Shown in pieces: positions 22,848-27,296 of a DNA stretch of 27,296 nucleotides (its first letter is position 1; each line of letters begins with the position of its first letter). A program made the position numbers and the translations under genes. Source of the stretch: WTJX01 sp045106295 (GTDB lineage: Bacteria; Bacteroidota; Bacteroidia; Cytophagales; JAAEPT01). The stretch covers positions 1 to 27,296 of the forward strand of contig JBGCEI010000175.1 in the NCBI GenBank assembly GCA_045106295.1, given 5' to 3'. Under the pieces are notes generated by a model. It was not told where the DNA came from, did not search any database, and saw only the letters and a program-made list of their open reading frames with translations.

Positions 22848-25286
22848 CTCACTCACAAACACTCGTTTTACTCGTTCACTGATACTAGTTAATACTTCAT
22901 AAGGAATAGTATTCATGGTGTCAGCCAATGATTCTACAGAAATGGTATCTCCAAATATCTCCACAGAATCGCCTTCTTTTGCATTTATTCCAGTCACGTC
23001 AACCATTACCATATCCATACAGACTGTTCCAATAGTAGGAGCTAAAAGACCATGTATGGAAACGTGACCTATTCCATTACCCAACCTTCTGTCAAAACCA
23101 TCGGCATAGCCAATAGGAATAGTGGCAATCTGCTGGTTGTCAGTCACTATTTTCCCAGTCCTTCCATAACCAATGGTGTCTCCCTTTTTTAGAGTCTTTA
23201 TTTGAGAAATAGTTGTCTGAAGAGTTCCGATTGGTTGTAAATAGTTATTGTCGATAGGAATAGGAGAGATACCATACAAGCCAATTCCTAAACGAACCAT
23301 GTCAAAATGAGCGTTAGGAAAACGACTAATGGCAGACGAGTTTGCTATATGTTTCCAACAGGAATAGCCTAATCCATTTTCTATTGTTTTAGCCATTTTT
23401 TCAAAACGAATAAGCTGTTGAGCTGTAAAATCGTCTTCATTTTTTTCTTCGGCAGCAACCAAATGAGAAAAGATACTCTTTATACTAAGTTGTTGAGTTG
23501 TTTGTAACAATGTCGTTAATTCTTCCAACTCATCTTCTATGAAGCCTAATCGGTGCATTCCAGTATCCATTTTCAAATGGATTTTCATGGTGACTTGCTT
23601 TTGCTTAACAAATTGAATTAATTGACTCAACTGATTCAACGAGTAGATTTCTGGTTCTAATTCAAATTCGAGTAAATTTTCAAATTCATGAGGTGATACA
23701 TTCAACACCAAGATAGGTGTTTCAATACCCGATTGACGTAAATCAATTCCTTCATCTACATAGGCAACACCTAAATAATCTACCTTTTCATATTGTAACA
23801 GTTGGGCTATTTCGTGGTTTCCACTACCATAGCCGTATGCCTTTATCATTACCATTACTTTGGTAGCATGATCCAGTTTAGATCGGTAATAGTTTAAGTT
23901 ATTTCGAACACTGGATAGGTTTACAGTAAGTGTTGTCTCATGTTTTTTTTGAACGAGAGAATCAACGATGTCTTCAAAGCCAAAACTTCTTGCTCCTTTC
24001 ACTAAAATGAGTTCATTTTGAAATGTAATAGAAGATTTCAGAAAGTCCTTCGTTGTTAGAAAGTAATCACCTGTTATGGGCTTACTTCTTATTAATTGCT
24101 CACCTATTCCAATAAAGCGATCTACTTTATGCTGATCGATTAATTGAATTAGTTTTTTATTTGTCTTATGAAGCTCTTGCCCTGTTTCTAGTAAATCAGA
24201 AAGAATCAGCGTGTTTTTTTTGTCTTTAAATTGCTGCTCAGCAACATCCAAAGCCATGTCTAAACCCACTATATCATTATTGTAAGCATCATTAATTAAA
24301 TGACAGTTATTCTTCCCTTCTAGCAATTCCATTCGCATAGAGATTGCTGTAATTTCAGATAACCCTTTTTGGATAGTCTCCTCGGCTACACCAAACGCCA
24401 AAGAAAATACGATGCAGTGTGTGATATTTTCTAAGGATGCTTTATCGAATAATGAAACGCTGAAAGAAGATGTCTTTGACTGATAATAACATGAAATTAC
24501 GGTCGTATGGTCAACAGTAGAATAACTAATTTCATAATCAGCTTTTGTTGTACTGGACCATGAAATACTAGCCAATTGGTTTTCTTTTACTGCTTGTTCA
24601 ATTAGAGCATGATCTTTACAGTAAACAAACCATCCTGTATGTTTGAACAATTTTAATTTTTCAGACAATTTTTGCTTCATGGATTCAAACCCACTGTCAT
24701 GTGCGCTTCCAATAGTAGTAAAAATACCATGTGTTGGTAGAATAATTTTTTCTAGCTTTTCCATTTCTCCTACCGTAGAAATTCCTGCTTCAAAAACACC
24801 TGCCTGGTCTGCGGTATTCATTTCCCATACCGATAAAGGGACACCTACTTGTGAGTTATAACTTTTTGGACTGTTAATTACTTGTTTATCTTTTTTTAGT
24901 ATGGAAGAAAGCCATTCTTTTACGATTGTTTTGGCATTGCTACCCGTGATACCAACTACGGGTATTTTAAATTTATCTCTGTGATGGCTAACTAATTCTT
25001 GAAAAGCACTCAAAGTGTTTACTACTTGCACAAAAAAAGCATCTTGTAGAAAAGGTAATACGACTGATTCATTTACTAAAAAATAGCGGTATCCTTTTTC
25101 ATATAAATGAGCGATGTAATCATGTCCATTATGTCGCTCTCCCTCGATAGCTATGAATAATGTATGATTTGGATTTCCTGATTTTCGGCTGTCTATTTGA
25201 AGCTTTTTTATAGCTATTTTTTCTTCAAAAGAATCTTTTGTCGTTGGATTGCGTAGAATAGAGTAGATGTCAGACAATAAAAGCAT
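22842..25286 (-). CDS. murF-alr: Bifunctional MurF ligase / alanine racemase
   Basis: A fusion typical of Bacteroidota: UDP-MurNAc-tripeptide:D-Ala-D-Ala ligase (residues 1 to about 445) joined to PLP-dependent alanine racemase (about 450-814), which supplies D-alanine for the same pathway step. MurF part: P-loop-like GSNAKT (115-120), EAGIS (167-171), NDAYNND (332-338) and the C-terminal LSDLLETG. The P-loop has Ala118 where the usual Mur motif GxxGK(T/S) has Gly, with Lys119 and Thr120 kept. Racemase part: PLP lysine Lys482 in IKAYGYGSG, MDTGMHRLG (573-581), catalytic Tyr707 in IGYGRTG, and GTVCMDMVMVDV. The 814-residue length is normal for the fusion. It ends in a hairpin terminator and is divergent from the O-antigen-ligase-like gene. 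Its start is the ATG at 25284-25286, 135 bases from that neighbour. Confidence 0.94.
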   Translation of the reverse strand: MLLLSDIYSILRNPTTKDSFEEKIAIKKLQIDSRKSGNPNHTLFIAIEGERHNGHDYIAHLYEKGYRYFLVNESVVLPFLQDAFFVQVVNTLSAFQELVSHHRDKFKIPVVGITGSNAKTIVKEWLSSILKKDKQVINSPKSYNSQVGVPLSVWEMNTADQAGVFEAGISTVGEMEKLEKIILPTHGIFTTIGSAHDSGFESMKQKLSEKLKLFKHTGWFVYCKDHALIEQAVKENQLASISWSSTTKADYEISYSTVDHTTVISCYYQSKTSSFSVSLFDKASLENITHCIVFSLAFGVAEETIQKGLSEITAISMRMELLEGKNNCHLINDAYNNDIVGLDMALDVAEQQFKDKKNTLILSDLLETGQELHKTNKKLIQLIDQHKVDRFIGIGEQLIRSKPITGDYFLTTKDFLKSSITFQNELILVKGARSFGFEDIVDSLVQKKHETTLTVNLSSVRNNLNYYRSKLDHATKVMVMIKAYGYGSGNHEIAQLLQYEKVDYLGVAYVDEGIDLRQSGIETPILVLNVSPHEFENLLEFELEPEIYSLNQLSQLIQFVKQKQVTMKIHLKMDTGMHRLGFIEDELEELTTLLQTTQQLSIKSIFSHLVAAEEKNEDDFTAQQLIRFEKMAKTIENGLGYSCWKHIANSSAISRFPNAHFDMVRLGIGLYGISPIPIDNNYLQPIGTLQTTISQIKTLKKGDTIGYGRTGKIVTDNQQIATIPIGYADGFDRRLGNGIGHVSIHGLLAPTIGTVCMDMVMVDVTGINAKEGDSVEIFGDTISVESLADTMNTIPYEVLTSISERVKRVFVSEE

Positions 25287-25421
25287 TGACTCAAATTACG
25301 AAAAAGCATTGTTTTTTCGACGATTGTTGAAGTATAAAAAGATAATGAATTAGAAAAGAGTTAACCTTGAACTAGAAAATCGTATTATAAATGAAATAAA
25401 AACCTACTTTTACAATTCTAT

Positions 25422-26690
25422 ATGACAAAAAAATTATTGACCATACAGCACTTCATGACCCTTTGTTTTTTAGGGTTCTTTATTGGTCAGTTTTTTATTT
25501 CAGACTTTCAAGCTTTTGCTTCATCTAGTATGTTAATAATGGGGCTTTCAAGTCTCTATTATATTATTAAGAGTAAAAAGAAAATTACTTTTTCTCAATT
25601 TTACCCTCTTCTTTTTTTTATTTTCCCGATTTTCCTTCAGCTAGCTCAGTATGGAATGACGGAAGTTGGAAATGAACCGTATTACAAACACGCATTAGAG
25701 TTAAAAGCCTTGTTCTTTATTTTTCCTGTTACACTAAGCTTTCTTCCTGGAATTGAAAGGAAGCATTTTTTCACCGTGCTATATGTCGTTTTTTTGATAA
25801 CTGTTCTCTTTTCTTTAGGGTTATTGATAAACTACTTTTTTCACTTTAAAGAAGTGAATATATCGTATATGTATTCAAAGATAATGCCTATACGTATTAA
25901 CCATATTCGTTATAGTTTAATGGTTACTAGTGCTATTTTTTCAGCGTTTTATTTATTAAAAAAGAAGTTCGAGTGGAAATATAAATGGGAGAGAAACGTC
26001 ATTTTAGGAGGTGCTATTTTTCTAATTATTTTTCTACATATATTTTCTGTAAGAAGCGGTTTAGTAAGTTTTTATATAATGGGCGTACTGTATGGTACAT
26101 ACTATTCTTTTAAGAATAAAAAATATTTATTGATAGCTTGTCTGCATACTGTTATTTTTCTGGTTCCAGTAATAGCGTATGTATCAATGCCTACATTTAA
26201 AAATAAAATGACCAATACATTGAATGATATAGCTGCTTGCAATCAGCAAGAAAGCGCTAACCAGTATTCACTAGCGGGAAGAGTATATGCTTATAAAGTA
26301 AGTCAACAAGTTTTCTTTGAGAGCCCATGGTTAGGAGTAGGAGTAGGTAATTATAAAGCCCGTATTAACGAGGCTTACACTGGATCTTTTCCATTAATTC
26401 ATAAGGATCAATATAAACTGACCCACAATCAATTTTTTAGATATGCTATTTCGTACGGTATTTTGGGATTGATTGTCTTTGTTCTTTGCTTTTACTATCC
26501 TTTATTCTATGCTAAAAACTATTTGCAGTGTTCGTTCTTGATTATGCATTATGGTATCGTTACACTATCTTTTTTAGTAGAAGATACATTGAATACCACC
26601 CATGGTCAGTATTATGCCATGGGGTATATTTTTCTTTGTTTTTCTTTTATTAAAGGATTAAGAGGTAAGCAGAAGAGTGAGTCCAATTAG
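25422..26690 (+). CDS. O-antigen ligase/polymerase-like membrane protein (Wzy_C)
   Basis: Inner-membrane protein, 422 residues, with about ten to twelve hydrophobic segments. Its C-terminal half fits the Wzy_C/O-antigen ligase superfamily (PF04932): GRVYAYKVSQQVFFESPWLGVGVGNY, then a periplasmic loop, then HNQFFRYAISYGILGL (about 338-353), a histidine-containing motif shared by ligases and polymerases. It could join O-antigen to lipid A core (WaaL-like) or act as another surface-polysaccharide enzyme; sequence alone does not decide. The presence of rfbA at the window's edge supports a surface polysaccharide setting. It overlaps recX by 14 bases and is divergent from murF-alr. Confidence 0.85.
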   Translation: MTKKLLTIQHFMTLCFLGFFIGQFFISDFQAFASSSMLIMGLSSLYYIIKSKKKITFSQFYPLLFFIFPIFLQLAQYGMTEVGNEPYYKHALELKALFFIFPVTLSFLPGIERKHFFTVLYVVFLITVLFSLGLLINYFFHFKEVNISYMYSKIMPIRINHIRYSLMVTSAIFSAFYLLKKKFEWKYKWERNVILGGAIFLIIFLHIFSVRSGLVSFYIMGVLYGTYYSFKNKKYLLIACLHTVIFLVPVIAYVSMPTFKNKMTNTLNDIAACNQQESANQYSLAGRVYAYKVSQQVFFESPWLGVGVGNYKARINEAYTGSFPLIHKDQYKLTHNQFFRYAISYGILGLIVFVLCFYYPLFYAKNYLQCSFLIMHYGIVTLSFLVEDTLNTTHGQYYAMGYIFLCFSFIKGLRGKQKSESN

Positions 26691-27135
26691 AATTAAATTA
26701 GCTAGTTATTGTTCGTACCAAGAACGCTGCACCAGTGAAGTAAAGAAAAAACTAGTCAGTTTTGAATTACCCAGCGAGAAAGAAGAAGCTATTATAGAAT
26801 GGTTAAAGGAAGAGCGTTACCTAGATGACCAACGTTATGCTGTGGAGTACGCCAATGGGAAGTTCCGATTAAAAGGGTGGGGTAAGGTTAAGATTAAATT
26901 TGAATTAAAGAAAAAGGCGATCAATACTACCCTGATTAATAAAGCATTAGAAACTATTACAGATGATGATTACCTCAGTAGACTAGAAGGCATAGTTGAA
27001 AAAAAGGAACTTCAATTATCCAAATATTCTGGCTTAGTAAAAAAGCAAAAATTGATTACTTACCTACAAGGAAGAGGATATGAATGGGAGTTTATACAAA
27101 AAGTTATTCATAAGAGTGAGTCTACTCTTGAGTAG
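26677..27135 (+). CDS. recX: Regulatory protein RecX
   Basis: Cytoplasmic modulator of RecA filaments, 152 residues, the usual size. It is made of tandem three-helix repeats: YCSYQERCTSEVKKKL (about 11-26), then WLKEERYLDDQRYAVEYANGK (about 43-63), then GWGKVKIKFELKKKAI. The ERYLDDxRYA motif is the family hallmark. The start is GTG (26677-26679): no ATG precedes it after the in-frame stop at 26659-26661, and a later start would lose the first repeat. It overlaps the preceding membrane-protein gene by 14 bases, so translation may be coupled. Its end overlaps the convergent rfbA end by 14 bases. recA itself is not in the window. Confidence 0.9.
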   Translation: MSPIRIKLASYCSYQERCTSEVKKKLVSFELPSEKEEAIIEWLKEERYLDDQRYAVEYANGKFRLKGWGKVKIKFELKKKAINTTLINKALETITDDDYLSRLEGIVEKKELQLSKYSGLVKKQKLITYLQGRGYEWEFIQKVIHKSESTLE

Positions 27136-27296
27136 CAATCTCCATCATATATTTTCCATAACCACTTTTTACCAATGGTTCTGCTAGCTTTTTGAGTTGT
27201 TCTTTAGAAATATAACCCATTCGGTAAGCAACTTCTTCAATACACCCAATGCTTAGACCTTGTCGCTCTTCTATTACTTGTACAAACTGACTGGCC
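27122..27296 (-). CDS. rfbA: Glucose-1-phosphate thymidylyltransferase, C-terminal fragment cut by window edge
   Basis: Translating the minus strand from the window edge gives 57 codons and a stop at 27122-27124. The residues begin ASQFVQVIEERQGL, continue with IGCIEEVAYRMGYISKEQL and KLAEPLVKSGYGKY, and end ATQE. This is the characteristic C-terminus of RfbA/RmlA, which makes dTDP-glucose from glucose-1-phosphate and dTTP, the first step to dTDP-rhamnose. The rest lies outside the window, so the active site cannot be checked. The last codons overlap the end of recX by 14 bases. Confidence 0.9.
   Translation of the reverse strand, partial: ASQFVQVIEERQGLSIGCIEEVAYRMGYISKEQLKKLAEPLVKSGYGKYMMEIATQE

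Noticed and set aside
1..27296. CRISPR array, tRNA, rRNA, insertion sequence or prophage
   Set aside because: I saw no regularly spaced repeats, no cloverleaf or T-loop signature, and no transposase, integrase or phage protein on either strand by eye.

Overview
The window is a stretch of AT-rich bacterial chromosome that is mostly housekeeping, from a member of the Bacteroidota, most likely the Flavobacteriia/Cytophagia side. The evidence is: a fused MurF–alanine racemase; a patatin fused to an outer-membrane barrel; a DUF2141 protein; a UbiA enzyme of the geranylgeranylglycerol-phosphate type; type 2 PyrF; start codons without Shine-Dalgarno sequences; a few promoters of the TTG / TAnnTTTG kind; and an intergenic repeat of a style common in this phylum. 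I cannot place it to genus.

Left part (1-10.1 kb): a TTG-started patatin/POTRA/barrel protein (minus) with a nested inverted repeat after it; a small DUF2141 exported protein (plus) meeting a small exported coiled-coil protein (minus); then a minus-strand run read as prmA, a 1606-residue exported protein of unknown function with an acidic Trp/Gly-rich tract, and plsY (phospholipid synthesis).

Middle (10.1-19 kb): pyrF and a YdeI/OmdA-like protein (plus); a HAD phosphatase (minus) directly behind a uracil-DNA glycosylase family gene that is broken twice (frameshift plus nonsense codon); a DsbD-type thiol:disulfide transporter with its own terminator (minus); a TrmN6-like tRNA methyltransferase (plus); a UbiA prenyltransferase (minus); and a UPF1-like SF1 helicase (plus).

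Right part (19-27.3 kb): an intergenic region with a Bacteroidota-type repeat, a perfect operator-like palindrome and a leader hairpin ahead of a tiny cysteine-rich lipoprotein; a minus-strand series read as murF-alr, a thioredoxin-like gene with a hairpin against its start codon, mgtE and a SerA-like dehydrogenase; then an O-antigen-ligase-like membrane protein overlapping recX (GTG start), which overlaps tail-to-tail the 3' end of a glucose-1-phosphate thymidylyltransferase (rfbA) cut off by the window edge.

I saw no transposase, integrase, phage gene, CRISPR array, tRNA or rRNA. No obvious multi-gene novel system is present. The most notable items are the decaying glycosylase, the giant exported protein, the G-to-A change in the MurF P-loop and several uncharacterised inverted repeats.
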